Positions 1 to 11,898 of a stretch of DNA of 64,000 bases are shown here, piece by piece. The notes under the pieces are model-generated. The model was not told where the DNA came from, made no database searches, and worked only from the letters and a program-made list of their open reading frames with translations. The stretch comes from Rhipidocladum racemiflorum (taxonomy: Eukaryota; Streptophyta; Magnoliopsida; Poales; Poaceae), in contig CM070578.1 in assembly GCA_036346355.1 (NCBI GenBank), positions 15,948,501 through 16,012,500 on the forward strand, in the 5' to 3' direction. The position numbers and the translations under genes were made by a program. How positions within the stretch are numbered: position 1 is the first letter of the stretch; each line of letters begins with the position of its first letter.

Positions 1-1654
1 ATCATGCATGTGTTTTACAAGATCTGGTGCATCAAACTTGAAACCACAGCCACATGGAATCAATCACTGTAGTAGCTTCCTCATTTTTTTTATTTACAAA
101 ACTAGGCTTTATACGAAATAATTTACAAAAAATGGTATTCTAACTCACACATATCATGCTCGGGAAGCGTGGAAGAAACTTTCCACACTATCCGAGCGTT
201 GCACCTGGTTCCCACACTGTGCATGAAACTCCCGCGCTCGTGCCCCCCAACGCATGCTTGCGCGGCGTCCTCGCACTTGTGTCCCCCCACGCGGGCGCAG
301 CGTCCCTACCGTTGTGTGCCACACAGTGCCCAGCGAACGCACTCACACTCGCGCCCGCCCGCCTTAGCCCCCACACGTGCGCGACTAACCCCTCACGCTC
401 GTGCCCATTCACCTCGGCTCCCACGCGCTTGCGCAATGTGTGCGGCGTCTGCCATGCACCCTCGCTGCCCACGACTGCTAGCGCACGTGCACAGCTGCCC
501 GCTTGCCCACACGTCGTGTCTGCACTTCCCATGCGCATAAGCTTTTGTTTTCATGCTCTTCGTTTGTGGTAGGTGTAGGTCAGTGGTTATTTTTATAAAT
601 TATTTTGTATAGATGCTAGTTTTGTAAAATAAAAGAGAAAAGGCAAATACAGTGATCATTTCATCAAATTAATGCTAGCTTCTGTCGAAACAAGTTGCCA
701 TCTTGAAGAAGAAGGACCTTGAAGGGAATGGCTAACATGCCTAGCTAGCTATGCTATACTACGTTTGCTTGCGATCCGATCTTTCTCAAGGAAACAAATT
801 AAGAACGTCTACATATATAGTTGGGAATTGCTATACCAGCAATGCAATTTGACTTGGCACGACCACATGCATTCTAGTACTTGTAGATAATGCTCAACCA
901 GACCTATTACATCTTCTAGCTATTATATTACTCTTTAAGCTCATATAGTATTCTTTGTGTGAAAGACAGCATAAATTTTCTCATTACATAAACATAAATT
1001 AGATAATGGACCAAACCTATGCTGCTACAACAAACGACCCTCTGAACATCTGGTATATCCGGATAGTAGTAGGGCGGCTACACGCCACTCCCGACGACAA
1101 CAACAAAAAAAATGCTAGTATCATGACATAGACATCACACACACTTCTAATAACCTTCGAAGATTAATTGGGTGAATAATTGACTTTACAGCGCACCTGC
1201 TAGTTCATTACTGGAGTGTGATTTCACATATGGTTTAGATAGTACAACTTAATTTGCACACCGGAGAAGTTGGCACTATAGCACTATTACATCAAAGAAG
1301 TCAGAAAGTGCCCAATAACATACACTGGTACATAGACAAAAGTGGTACCTAGATGAAGCGGTGTAGTTGGAGGATTAATTTTCTACTGCTACTTATGTAA
1401 AGAGAACTCATAAGCTGGAATGCATAAGTTTTGAAGAACTTGTAAATTTTTGTTGTTATAGAATGCATGGGAGAACCACGCATCATATTCATTAAGGTAG
1501 GAAAAATAATGAACACCACAACTAAAACATTTCTTTATTTTTTCTTATTTTAATTGGTTTAACAAAGTGCTGAATTGAAACATGAACGCAAGCAGTGCCC
1601 TTGCTCGATCCATGTCTCGATCTTAATTGTGCAGCTTGTGTGACTAGCTGAGTT
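1..1654. other. Intergenic DNA with a C-rich tract
   Basis: No gene is supported here. Positions 160-560 are a C-rich, low-complexity tract rich in short CAC, GCG and CCC words. It is open in several frames on both strands at once, which is what biased composition does by itself. The rest is AT-rich and has no recognisable domain or repeat. Confidence 0.6.
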
Positions 1655-1941
1655 GATGAACTCACTCTAATGGTGCCACTTCAGCTAGCTATAAGGGTGC
1701 CAACTCAGCATTTTGCTTAGGTGGATGAGAGAAAAGGAAGAGAGAGATATATGCTTACTACTAACTTATAGCCAGGCTATAGCTGATTCCAAGGCATTTA
1801 TCACCTCTTACATATGGGCCCATATTTAATTTTGTAGACAATGCTATAGCTAGTCCATTGGAGAGGTTGTCTATTAGCTATCTATAGATGACATGTACAC
1901 TTCTTATAGCTAGTAGTTGACTACACCATTGGAGATGCCCC
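1655..1941. mobile_element. MITE-like element with inverted ends
   Basis: The left end near 1665-1695 (CTCTAATGGTG, later AGCTATAAG) matches the reverse complement of the right end near 1907-1937 (CTCCAATGGTG, later AGCTATAAG). The arms are about 31 bp and imperfect. Size and AT-rich interior fit a small non-autonomous DNA transposon. I could not settle the exact ends or a target duplication, so the superfamily is open. Confidence 0.45.
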
Positions 1942-4821
1942 AAATGTTCTTTGTTCAAACAAGACAAGAATATGTAGCTGATCAGAGTGCACAGGCCAGT
2001 GTGGCATGGCCAGCAGACTTGGTGCTTGCATTGAATGGGATTTTGCAGGAGTCCACCGGCCAGCCAGTACCCTCATAACTCACAACATGTTTATATTTCT
2101 GCGTGCTTCCCAAAGCTAACCAGTTCAACGCAGGTGGGCAAGAAATGGAAATGAACAACCCAATGCTCAGAGAGCATGAATAGGATCTGGCTTAGGGAGG
2201 AAGACAGAAACTACTTTGCTGCGGGCTTGATCAATACATATAATATACATCACACATATTTGTTCAGAATGAACCAGCAGTGACTATCCATCTAGAACAA
2301 ATTTCTTAACATAGTGCTTGATCAATACAGATTCAAATTGCTAGATTTAGTTTGCAGTGTTTTCAATATAATCATATCCAATCAAACTTCCATTACAATT
2401 AAAAAATCAAACCATTTTCCTCACATTTCCCATGAGCAAAATCTGCAGATTTCAGACGCCCTAGATTTTAGACAAATCACTAGAGCTAAATCTAGCAAGT
2501 TCCAAAGTATTAATTGATCTTCTCAGTAAGATTTGAATTTGATTGCTCACAGCAAAGACCAGAACAAACTGGACCAAAGTGAAATCAATCGAAGCAAGCT
2601 AGGTTTTCCTTACGAACAAAAGCAATCAGTCCAGATGGATCTTCTCTCCAAACTAATGCAATACAGAGGAGAGAAGAGTTCAATGTGGTGTACTTCGGAG
2701 CTGAGGCCTAACATCACTAAATCAACCGAAAATCCGTTGCAATATCGACTTCATACCTCACATCCAGGTTCGTACCTTGCGGATCCGGTTGAGGACGGAG
2801 TGATCTGGTCGAGGACGAAGAGGATGGAGCGGCAGCGATGACGGAGCGATCGGGTCGAGGACGGAGCGACGCGGACCGGGTCGATGACAAAGAGGATGAT
2901 GGCGAGGAGCATTGGATGGAGGGCGAAGATGACGGAGCGGCGCGCGGGATGGAGCGTCGTGGACTGGATCGACGATGAAGAGGACGATAGCGAGGAGCAC
3001 TGTATCAAGGGCGAAGATAACGGAGCGGCGCGCAGACGGAGCGACGCTGGCCTCCTACGGGTCCTCGTGGGCACAGGACGGACTGGCCGTTGCCTCCAAG
3101 CCGACGCCGTCGTGGGATGGGGAAGGGAGAGAAAATCCTGAGATTTTGGAATTCTCTCTCCTATCCCTAAAATTAGCAATGGAAATAGATAATTTGTTGG
3201 AGTGTAATTTTTGTGCTACAGTGCTACTCGTTCCTCATTTTCTCGGGAAGGAGAAGGGGAAAGGGAAGCTTTTGGAGATGCTCCAACTGAACTTTCACTT
3301 TGCAACCGGGAACGCAATTTGACTCCGCGCAACCACATGTACTCTAGCACTAACTGCTACAAGTAGATAATCTATATGCATGACCCTCCCAAGACAATAT
3401 GTACTGGTTGGCTAGATAAAAAGCCATAACTTTCTGGTGCCAAAGATACAAGTAGATAATCTATATCCATATAGTGTTGTGTCTAGCGGTAAACGATGGA
3501 TATTAGTTGTTGTAGGACTACGACTCGATCTATATAGTGTTGTAGTTACCACGTTAAGTATGCGGTGCATGGGAGTACGTTCGCAATAATGAAAAATGTA
3601 TAAGAATCTTACAGGGAGAACACTAGTTCAAGAACAATGTTGCTGCTGCTGCTGCTTCTTGTCTTGCAGGATAATTAGAAAAAGGCACATGGTTGTGCCC
3701 CGGTTCTGGGCTATTGTTTGACGTAATTTTCTCCTCTGAGTATTTGTTTCTCACTTAATTTTTGGCAGCAAGTAATGTTTCTGCAGGAAAATAGCTATAT
3801 ACGCACGTACCAGAAAGTTCCTGTGCTTCAGTTTGAAGGTTCTGCAGCTAACCATTTAAGCATGCACAGAGGCCACCTTTAGCAGTAACCTTTACACGTG
3901 AAATAAATAGCAAACAGAAATATGTACCAGAAATATATATGACATATACACTGGGCACATTTCTCTTTTCCGTAGGAAAAATGAAGGCGTTAATTCAGGG
4001 CTGCAATCAAAACTATGTAAACTATGAACATTGTATGAGCAATTGATAATTTGTCGTCTGGATGCAATATTAAGTTTTCATTTGGAATTGAACAAGATAA
4101 ATATTAATCACGCTAGGGAAAAATGCTTGCTGATCTTCAATACGAGGTCGTTATAATTTCTTCTTCTTCTTTTTTTTTTGCAAAAAAGTATAGGAATGCA
4201 TAATAGAATAGGCTAAATAATAACCTCTTTAACTACATCTATTTTGTTTTTTCAAAGCAAACATTAGTTTTCTCCCTCTCCGGTGAGGCTAAACATGGAT
4301 GCGAGATTGAAGCTGGTAATTGGTTTAGGCAAAAGTTTATTCTTGGAGATTGAGGCCGATACGTATTTTTACAAGAGTTGGAGATGATACAATCAGCCTG
4401 GATGCTATAAAAGAGGTCGACAGGCAAGACAGAAAGGGATACGACAACAATCAAACTAACTCGCATCTACTTTATTTACTTTTCAACGACTAGGAGTAGT
4501 TGTTTAGGCTTAGAATCTTTCCTCTGTAATTCGTATTTTATCAATAAAGTTTTGCATCGCCGATTTTGATCAATTGTCGACTTACGTCATCCAGATTTGC
4601 TTTTTCTCCGATCTTGTTGCTATCACCTTTTTCAAATAAATACCTTTACCAACCATCTAATCAGCTCAATTAGGCTATTTAGATTTATCGTTACTTACGG
4701 TTTAATCGGCTTGGATAGATATTTAAATCGAATTATCATTGAGAAACTAATCGGCTTTGATAGTCATTTTGAACGTATATTATTCTTACCAAATGCAAAA
4801 TCAAATTGACTGACACGTCCG
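1942..4821. other. Intergenic DNA, possible LTR remnant near 4.2-4.8 kb
   Basis: No gene is supported. A GC-rich patch at 2780-3130 holds a short tandem repeat (own entry). A CTG run lies near 3640. At 4240-4821 there is a TATA-like box (CTATAAAAG, about 4406) and, about 150 bp on, AATAAAG (about 4543). This resembles the U3-R-U5 layout of an LTR. The sequence continues across the hAT insertion at 4822 to about 8499. I found no matching partner LTR, so this is only a suggestion. Confidence 0.35.
2881..3056. repeat. 88-bp imperfect tandem duplication, GC-rich
   Basis: The unit at 2881-2968 (beginning TCGATGACAAAGAGG) recurs at 2969-3056 (TCGACGATGAAGAGG). Both contain GCGAGGAGCA and GGGCGAAGAT. 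A weaker related unit precedes at about 2810. It lies in a patch with open frames on both strands, which are probably a by-product of the repeat. Confidence 0.6.
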
Positions 4822-7800
4822 CAGTGGCGAAGCCAGGATGAAAATAGAGGGTGGGCTCAAAGCCTTATATGAATAAATTTAATTGAGATAAACATAGCAA
4901 ACATAATACCGTGCAATTGAAATTCATACATAAACAAAAGAAAAGCATAGAAAAAAGCAAAAAAAATAACGAAAGTACCTCACTGACGAAAAGATGTCCC
5001 ACAAACACATGAATATGTGTCCAATCCGAAGCGATCTGTATATCAAAATTTGCAAACTTAGTAATACAATAGTAACTTATAAATGATTATAAACAATCAA
5101 AATGAAAGAAATGTACCACTAAAGCGTTAGCTTGAATCACGAGGCAAATTTATTCTACGAGTTTTCATGCCTTGAAAACGTTTTATGATTCTAGCATCAT
5201 CAATGCTTGTAAATATCTCTCGCTCAGTGTAGCATACCATCAAGTCGTTAAGCCAGTCATCAGCTACCTTGTTGCGCAAATCTGTTTTGATAATCTTCAT
5301 TGCCGAAAATATTCTTTCAACAGATGCCGTTGCAACCGGAAGGATCAATGTCAACTCAATAAGGCGATATACCAATGGGAAAGTTCTATCTTTTTTTGTT
5401 TCAACCATCATTTGAGCAAGTTTTGAAATATCACAACATCCATGAAATTCCTCACTTCTCCTAATATTGAGAATGAAGGTCTGAAGCTGACTTCTTAACA
5501 AGAACCGATCAGCTACCGTGAAATCATCAGCATAAATCTCAGCAAGTCGAACAAGTTTATCAATATCAAACTTAGAGAATGACTCACTAGGATCAAGACA
5601 AGACATGCATACCAATAACTCTGAGGAAACTTCATTGAAGCGATGATTCATCTCATTCATAGTTGCATCAAGAGCCACATTAAAAATGTCAACTTTGTAA
5701 TAATGATATTGAGTCACTGTATGTTTTCGACGTACAGATTTACCCATAACTCCAATAGTATCATCCATATTTGGCACAACAATCCCATAAGCCTCACAAT
5801 AGCTTTTGACTTGGTTGAACAATGGCTCCCAACCATTGTCTCTCATATCTTGCAAACGTTCTTTCACATCTATTATCAAGCCCATAGCTGCAACAATATC
5901 TTGATGCTTTCTTTGCAAAGCAAGCGATAGCTCATTTGTAATGCTCAACAAGGTTATTAAGAAATGCAAGATGAAGACAAATTCAAAACATTCCATCTTT
6001 TTTAGCAAACCTGCTGCTCCACCATGACTTGAATTTTGACAAGCATCTTCACTTATAAGCTCTAGCACATCCACCACTGCCTCCCACATTTGGTATATAC
6101 GAAGCAAGGTTTTGAGGTGTGAGCCCCATCTAGTATCTCCAGGTCTAGCTAGACTGGTTTCTTGATGAAACCCTGTCCCAGCTGATATCAAACCATTCTC
6201 CAACTTCTCCAACAAGTTATCATGATGCTTTTCAATCAAAGCTTCTTTTCTTTTGCAAGAGGCACTCACAGCGGTCACTATTAGGGGAACATAGTTGAAG
6301 AAATCCGCAATAGCTCTACTACAGCTTGCGACAGTAACAACTACCAACTGTAACTGGTGAGCAAAGCAGTGGACATAGAAAGCTGATGGATTCTCATCCC
6401 GAATAAGTTTTTGCAAACCATTAAATTCACCTCTCATATTGGAAGCTCCATCATAGCCCTGTCCCCTTAGCCTGGAAATAGGTAAACCATGTAGACCAAG
6501 CACACCAATTAAAGCTTCCTTCAATGCTAAAGATGTACAATTTGTGATATGCTTAATAGCAAGAAACCTTTCCATAACCTCCCCATGATTGTTGACAAAT
6601 CTGCATGTTATAAATTTTACAAAGTTAAAATAACACAACAATACATAAATATTACAATTGTAGTTTTATAAAATTTACTCAGAATAAGATGTGCTGCTGA
6701 CCTCACAATAACTGCCATTTGCTCCTTTATTGATACATCTCGAGACTCATCAATAAGCACTGCAAAATTCCTATCTCCAATCTCACTCTTAATCACTTCT
6801 ATAACCTCTTGTGCACAACATTTTGAAAGCTCCTTTTGAATATCTGGAGAAATCATAAGTGCATGCCCTGGAGCTGTATCAAATGCCTCCTTCACTTCCT
6901 CCTTCTTATCTTTGTACCAATCCAACAACTCTCTGAAATTTCCCTTGTTAATGGAAGTAGAGCTTTCATCGTGTCCACGAAAAGCTTCACCTTGCGCTAT
7001 GAGATATCTTGCACAATCTAAAGATGCAGTCAAACGAATTTTGTATGCAATTTCTGCCTCCTTACTATAGGTATTTATTTTACTAGACACACTTGACCGT
7101 TGATTTTTGAAATCTTCACACTCACCTCTTGCAATGTTGTGGAAACTATTTGGACCACCAACATGTTTATTGAAAGCATCTAAAGCTGTCTTCCAACGAG
7201 AAAACCCAACTTTTGTAAATACATCATTCCCAAAGGTAAGGGGTTGTGACAATTTCTTGAATAGAAAACAATAGAAACAAAATGCGGCATCTTTTTCCAC
7301 ACTATATTCCAACCAATCAAACTTATTAAACCATTGTTCTTGAAAGGATCTCCAGGTTTTTCCATCCAATGTCTTGGGAAAAGCATGTCCAATCGGTCGA
7401 GTTGGACCATTCAACAAATATGCCCTCCTTACTTGATCTCTAATTTCATTGCCATAATCTTCTATTGGCATGCGAAGTGCCGGATCGGTAATAATTTCAT
7501 TCATATTAAATTCTAGTCGAAGCCTCTTTGGTTGAGTTGTGCTCTCATCAGTTGAGGGAGTACTACTTGAATTACTTGTGAAATAATTACGCAAGGTTCG
7601 TTTCTCCATTATTGCAAATCTACGAATAAATACAATCGTAAATGTGTGAGCCAACAATAGTATGCATACAATATGTTAACATTTAACAGTAATATTACTA
7701 ATTTATTATATCACTAATTTACTCAATTATTCATCTCTTTTGACTCTTCCCTAATCACTTAATCAGTATATTCTCTAAAGGGCAATGACTAATCCTACTA

Positions 7801-8424
7801 CCCCATTCCCCAACCCGGCACTTCGGTTGTTCCCCATTCACCCCCGCCACCCCCTCGTTTACCTCTCGGCGGCGGCGCTATCGCCTGTCGGGCGTTCGGC
7901 GTAGGAGCTCGGCGGCTGATGGCGGAGGACGGAGGCGGTCTGGGCGTCTGGCGGAGGGAACTCTAGATCCCGGGCTCCCGGCGCCGGCGCTCGGCGGCGA
8001 CCCGCCCAACAGCCCGTCGGCCGTCGCCCCGCCTCGATAGTCGACTCCCCCGTCCCCTGAGCCGAGGCGGAAGACGTCCAGAACTCCAGATCCAGCCGGT
8101 CAGGCGGTCCCTGCTCTGCTCGTCTCTTCTCCGTGGTATTTGCTCCTGAGCGATGTCGGCCATTGCCACGGCTCTAAGGACTCAGGTGCTCTCTTCATCT
8201 CTTGTGTTAATTGAATCAGGGATTGGGAATTTGGGATTGAATTGGGGATTGGGAATTTGGGATGTCCTGTGCCGTGGACGGTTGGAATCGGGTGGTGGAT
8301 GGATTGTGAGCTAGGCCACCTGGGCCTTATGGGCTTCGACATTGCGGCGCGGGGGGGGGGGGGCTCGGTGAAATTGGAGGGTGGGCTCGAGCCTGATGAA
8401 GCCCACCCCTTGGATTCGCCCCTG
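4822..8424 (-). mobile_element. hAT DNA transposon, apparently complete
   Basis: Both ends carry a short terminal inverted repeat: CAGTGGCGAAGCCA on the left, and CAGGGGCGAATCCA on the right when read on the minus strand. The next bases on both sides contain GGTGGGCT motifs. The element is flanked by a perfect 8-bp direct repeat, CACGTCCG, at 4814-4821 and 8425-8432. That is the target duplication size of hAT elements. Length is 3603 bp. It carries one spliced transposase gene on the minus strand (separate entry), preceded by about 800 bp of GC-rich leader with a 13-G run near 8351. The intact gene and good duplication suggest a fairly recent insertion. Confidence 0.9.
5127..7609 (-). CDS. 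hAT transposase (TTF-type zinc finger, DUF4371, hAT dimerisation)
   Basis: Two exons: 7609-6702 and 6600-5127. The 101-bp intron (6701-6602 plus the base at 6601) has a GT donor after AG at 6702 and a CAG acceptor. Joining gives 2382 nt, 793 aa, with no internal stop. The start at 7609 is a true ATG opening MEKRTLRNYF, typical of the family's short N-terminus. Cys111 and Cys114 sit in a FCFYC motif of the TTF-type zinc finger. DUF4371 follows, with LIDESRDVS, and exon 2 has GYDGASNMRG. The C-terminus holds the hAT dimerisation block (PVATASVERIFSAMK). The family binds its element's ends and catalyses cut-and-paste transposition in the nucleus. It lies inside an element with intact ends, so it may be autonomous. 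It could alternatively be a domesticated copy, but the terminal repeats and target duplication argue for a transposon. Confidence 0.9.
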
Positions 8425-8432
8425 CACGTCCG

Positions 8433-9530
8433 CACGTCAATTAAATCCGGTGTTTGCGTGTGCTAGTGCCAATTAACTATTCGTCATGTTTTCAGCATCA
8501 ACAGTATGCCACGTGGCGCACGGCACTATAGTTTCTACGGTGTTGGACTTACAGTTTTTTTCTTTAAATTTTGTCAAAATTTTTAAAGAAAACCAGTACT
8601 TTTTTTGTTTTTTCTTGAAAAAGATTTCCTCTCTTTCTCTCTCTCCATTTTTCCACTTCTATCTTTTCGATTTATTTAAAGCGCTACTTTTGTTGGTATT
8701 TTTCCATATATCTCGACGTTTTTTTGCGTCTGCAGTAACACACGGATCCAGCAGAGGAACCTGTTAACCATACAACCCAATGAAACTGGTGATGTGTGAT
8801 TGCACGGTACCTTCCTTTCCTCACTTCTTCTGTGTTATAGTCTCCATCCAAGTTCTTTTTTATTCATTCCTCATTTGCCCAAACCCTTGGTACTCCATGT
8901 GCCGCTGTTGCCTCGCCGGATGACGAGGGCCTCGCGTCGCAGCCAGAGGTGGAGCTCGCGTCGCCTCGACCAGAGGAGAGAGGTCGTGTGCCCTGTGCAG
9001 AGCTCGGCGCTGTATGCCGCCGCTAAGAGGAGGAGCGGGAGCCTGCGTTGTGTGCCTTGCGCCGCTGCCGAAGGAGCCCCCGCCGCTGTTGCCAGAGAGA
9101 AAAGCCCCTAAACCCTAGTTGAATTTCATTTTGGAACTAGTTTGAAATGTCTAACAAACAATTTGAATTTCCTCGAGTTGGAAGTTTTCGAATCTTAAGT
9201 TGAAAGGTCGTCAATTTTTTATAGAATGCAGATCAAGGAAAGGAGCAGAGCACTGAGGACTGGAGTGAGGGCTCACCAGGAGTCATGGTGGACGCCGCCG
9301 CGCCGGCAGTGGCCAAAGGTCAGCTGTGTGGCGTGGTGGCGAGAGAAGGGAAAGGTCGAGAGCATGCTTTTGAGCCTAACAGGGGTTTAGGTATTTTTCT
9401 TTTTTATAAAATAGAAAATTACTGATAAGATAGGGTTTCATGTGGTTACCATAGGGACTATAACTTAAACAGTTTTTATATATAGACGTGATAAGATAGG
9501 GTTTCATGGTTTACAACACATGGCTGTTTT
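8433..9530. other. Intergenic DNA
   Basis: Nothing gene-like is supported. There is a T-rich stretch at 8550-8720 and a GC-rich patch at 8920-9110 with no recognisable domain. A short phrase, GATAAGATAGGGTTTCATG, occurs twice (about 9424 and 9490). Confidence 0.5.
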
Positions 9531-10025
9531 GGTCCCGTATATCGACGAGCATAAGAACTAGCTATATGGCAACATAATACGTCATAGCAGGTGCCCTAGA
9601 TCATCAGACAACATAAGCTTCAGTTCAACATATGGTTGAAGGTACGACAACCCATCACTGGAAGCTCAGCCGAAGATACGCTGATATGGTTGACAAAAGG
9701 GCCAGCACTTACAGTTGTAACATAGAAATGATATGATTTAAATGGGTACATATTTTACACGAGAGATAAGGACATGAAGAGCACAAACCAAAACAACGGT
9801 GTTCGCATAGATGTGTTGAATACCGTTATATCGATGAGGAGCTCATACAATGGGTTCATTGAGGAAATTTGGGAGCTCGACTACATACTATTCAATATTC
9901 CCTTATTTCGGTGCTGTTGTCTTTACCTGCAGCATGTGAAGGTTGACAAGTATAGTGCCATTACTGTAGACCTTCTTGTTGACGAGAGTTCGATCATCCG
10001 GATCAAACTTCTCGTAACTCATTAG
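9531..10025 (+). pseudogene. CACTA TNP2 C-terminal fragment (DUF4216), dead
   Basis: In frame, translation gives a PYIDEHKN-like segment, a WLTKGP segment, NGYIFYTR, then QNNGV and EEIWELDYILFNIPLFRC. This order matches the C-terminal DUF4216 region that follows Transposase_21 and DUF4218 in plant CACTA transposases. The better preserved copy at 24079-24606 reads KEIWELDCGIYQVPLFRCKW at the equivalent place. At least two in-frame stops lie between the WLTKGP and NGYIFYT segments, and the upstream domains are missing. It is on the opposite strand to the larger CACTA and is a separate fragment. Confidence 0.75.
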
Positions 10026-10187
10026 AATAATTAAAAATAGTACACACGTGCATGCGCGTTAGGTGGGACGGTGTGTTCCACGTTACGGAGGTCGTAGATC
10101 TTTTAATCACTTCCTTAGCTTATGTAAAAGGATACACACGCTCGTGTGTGCGCATGTAGTGCGTGAGTGTGATACACATAGGTTATA

Positions 10188-10690
10188 CTAGGCCAATAAG
10201 CGCGGCGCACGCCGCGCGTATGAACGAAAAATGATTTTGCGTTTTTTTCGGAGGAAAAATAAGCCTAGATGTATTTTCAAAATTTTTGGAAGCTCAAGAA
10301 ATATTAGAGATCGTGTTGAAAAAAAAGTGCATATATTTCCGTTGACGAAAATATTTTTTTCGGGGAAAACGGAGAAAGAACCTAGATGTAAAAACCGGGG
10401 GCTTTTTTGTTATATTTTTAGATCTAACCGTTATCTCAAAAAAGTAGAAAAAGGCTTGTTTGCGATTTACATTTAACGGGAGGTTTTTTTCCGTAAAGTA
10501 ATGAGCGAGGGACCCAAATGCGATTCGAAAAAGTTTTTATTGCCCTCACAAAAAATCACGAAGGACTTTTTCGTAATTTTGCAGGGACCTATGCGTAATT
10601 TAAATGAATAGAGAGGCTTTTTTGCAAAAAAAAAAGAGGGTGCCAGTGGATGCTTGAGAAGATCTCAAACTATGTAATGGAGGGAGTATA
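10188..10690 (-). mobile_element. Helitron-like 3' end (hairpin plus CTAG)
   Basis: Read on the minus strand there is a strong hairpin (GCGCGGC, 4-nt loop, GCCGCGC; 10201-10218), then 8-9 nt, then CTAG, then T. This is the signature of a Helitron 3' end, with insertion between A and T. The AT-rich body up to about 10690 has no coding sequence. I did not find a clear 5' TC end, so the upper limit is a guess. It could also be an isolated hairpin of another origin. Confidence 0.45.
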
Positions 10691-10954
10691 TGTCCACCTT
10701 GTACTAATAAAGCACATTATTGTGTCAGCATGAACAAATCGCCACTTGTTTCGAGTAAAAACTACAAGAACACTAAGTACACTACTACATTAATTGCTCA
10801 TATCCATATTGTATAGCCGTACAAACCTGCTTTCTTGTAGAGTACTGTCCTCCTGGTATAATATGAAGACGACGTCACAGTGTAACTCTACCAACGATCT
10901 CAGGCAACGGAACGTCGCCGGTGTGCACCGAAATATGCAAACCCTAGTTAAGAC

Positions 10955-11554
10955 TTAAGAGCTGGCGGCAGTACCTTGCCCTCCAACCACGGACGGAAAC
11001 AGCCCATGCAGCCTCCCGGCGCCCCCGCCGGAGTGCCGCGCCCAGAAGCACAGCGTCGACGTCGGTGACGCCACCCCACCGTCTCCGTCTTCGTCCTCCC
11101 CCCTCGACGTCGACGAGAACGACGACCGAGGGCTCGCCACTAGCCTCTTCCTCCGGCTGCACTGCACGGTATCCGTGGATGCCGAGGGGGACGTCATGGT
11201 GTGGCTCCGGCGGAGCTTGGGGAGGATGCTGCTGACGAAGCTGGCCGGCTTGGAGAAGGACAGCAGCTTCTTGGAGGACTTGGAGAGCTTGGTGGCCTTG
11301 TTGTAGTACGACGGCGGCGGTGTGAGAGGAGGGAGGCAGGTGTCGGAGATAACGTTCTTGGGCGTGCCCGGTGCTGACTCCCAGAGGAACGGCACCGAAC
11401 CGGCGGAGGCGACGCCGTAGTAGACGCGGAAGGATGGGTTGGAGAGGGAGGTGTCCGTGGAGAGGAGGCGGCTGGCCATGGTGGTCGTCCTCTCCTCCTG
11501 CATGGCGGCTCGGAGCGTCTTCTGGCTCGAGCTCTTCGGGAGCATCCTCGACAT
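10955..11554 (-). CDS. DUF688-like small plant protein of unknown function
   Basis: Single-exon frame of 199 aa. I start it at the ATG at 11554. The frame is open a little further upstream, but only with a TTG, so this is the first true ATG. Residues 52-66 read GSVPFLWESAPGTPK, the signature block of plant proteins annotated as DUF688 or hydroxyproline-rich-like. Other blocks are FRVYYGV (42-48), a Pro-rich stretch (75-81), a Ser/Lys-rich stretch (89-102), LPKLRRS (111-117) and an acidic patch (152-158). There is no signal peptide or membrane segment. The molecular role of the family is not known. Upstream, the promoter side has long GA and CT runs, common near plant promoters. The frame looks intact and codon use is GC-rich at third positions, as in many grass genes. 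Confidence 0.8.
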   Translation of the reverse strand: MSRMLPKSSSQKTLRAAMQEERTTTMASRLLSTDTSLSNPSFRVYYGVASAGSVPFLWESAPGTPKNVISDTCLPPLTPPPSYYNKATKLSKSSKKLLSFSKPASFVSSILPKLRRSHTMTSPSASTDTVQCSRRKRLVASPRSSFSSTSRGEDEDGDGGVASPTSTLCFWARHSGGGAGRLHGLFPSVVGGQGTAASS

Positions 11555-11721
11555 CTTCCTTGGCTTGTTTTGTTTGGCTCTTGTTGAGATCAGGCTGGAC
11601 AAAAAGTGATTTGGAGTTTACAGAGATCTGGAGACAAAGAGAAAGCGAGAGAGACAAAGAGAGATCTGAGCTGCTAGCTAGAATGCTATTGCTATGTGTA
11701 CAAAAGCGAGTTTGGAGTTTT

Positions 11722-11743
11722 AGAGAGAGAGAGAGAGAGAGAG
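11722..11743. repeat. GA microsatellite, probable 5' UTR or promoter of the DUF688-like gene
   Basis: A run of about 11 GA units lies 168 bp upstream of the ATG at 11554. On the gene's own strand it reads as a CT run. Such runs are frequent in plant 5' leaders and core promoters. Confidence 0.85.
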
Positions 11744-11839
11744 GGTGGATGTGAGCTGCTAGCGAGCTAGGAGAGCTATACAGGATTCAGGGGAGGGTTA
11801 TTGGTTGTGATATTTAGTTTTGTGGGGTTTGGGACTTTT

Positions 11840-11843
<4 letters not shown>

Positions 11844-11897
<54 letters not shown>
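11844..11897. repeat. Long GA microsatellite
   Basis: About 27 GA units, roughly 290 bp upstream of the DUF688-like start codon. It may act as a GAGA-type promoter element, but nothing in the sequence proves this. Confidence 0.9.

Positions 11898-11898
<1 letters not shown>

Noticed and set aside
156..572. Overlapping open frames on both strands in the C-rich tract
   Set aside because: Open in several frames at once, very biased composition, no domain; not a gene.
2751..3322. Frames of about 80-140 codons on both strands
   Set aside because: They sit in the 88-bp GC-rich repeat; no family and no gene signals.
8341..8363. Run of 13 G
   Set aside because: Simple homopolymer in the hAT leader; could vary or be a sequencing error, no function shown.
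11371..11754. Plus-strand frame opposite the DUF688-like gene
   Set aside because: Arg/Gly-rich shadow of the real gene on the other strand.
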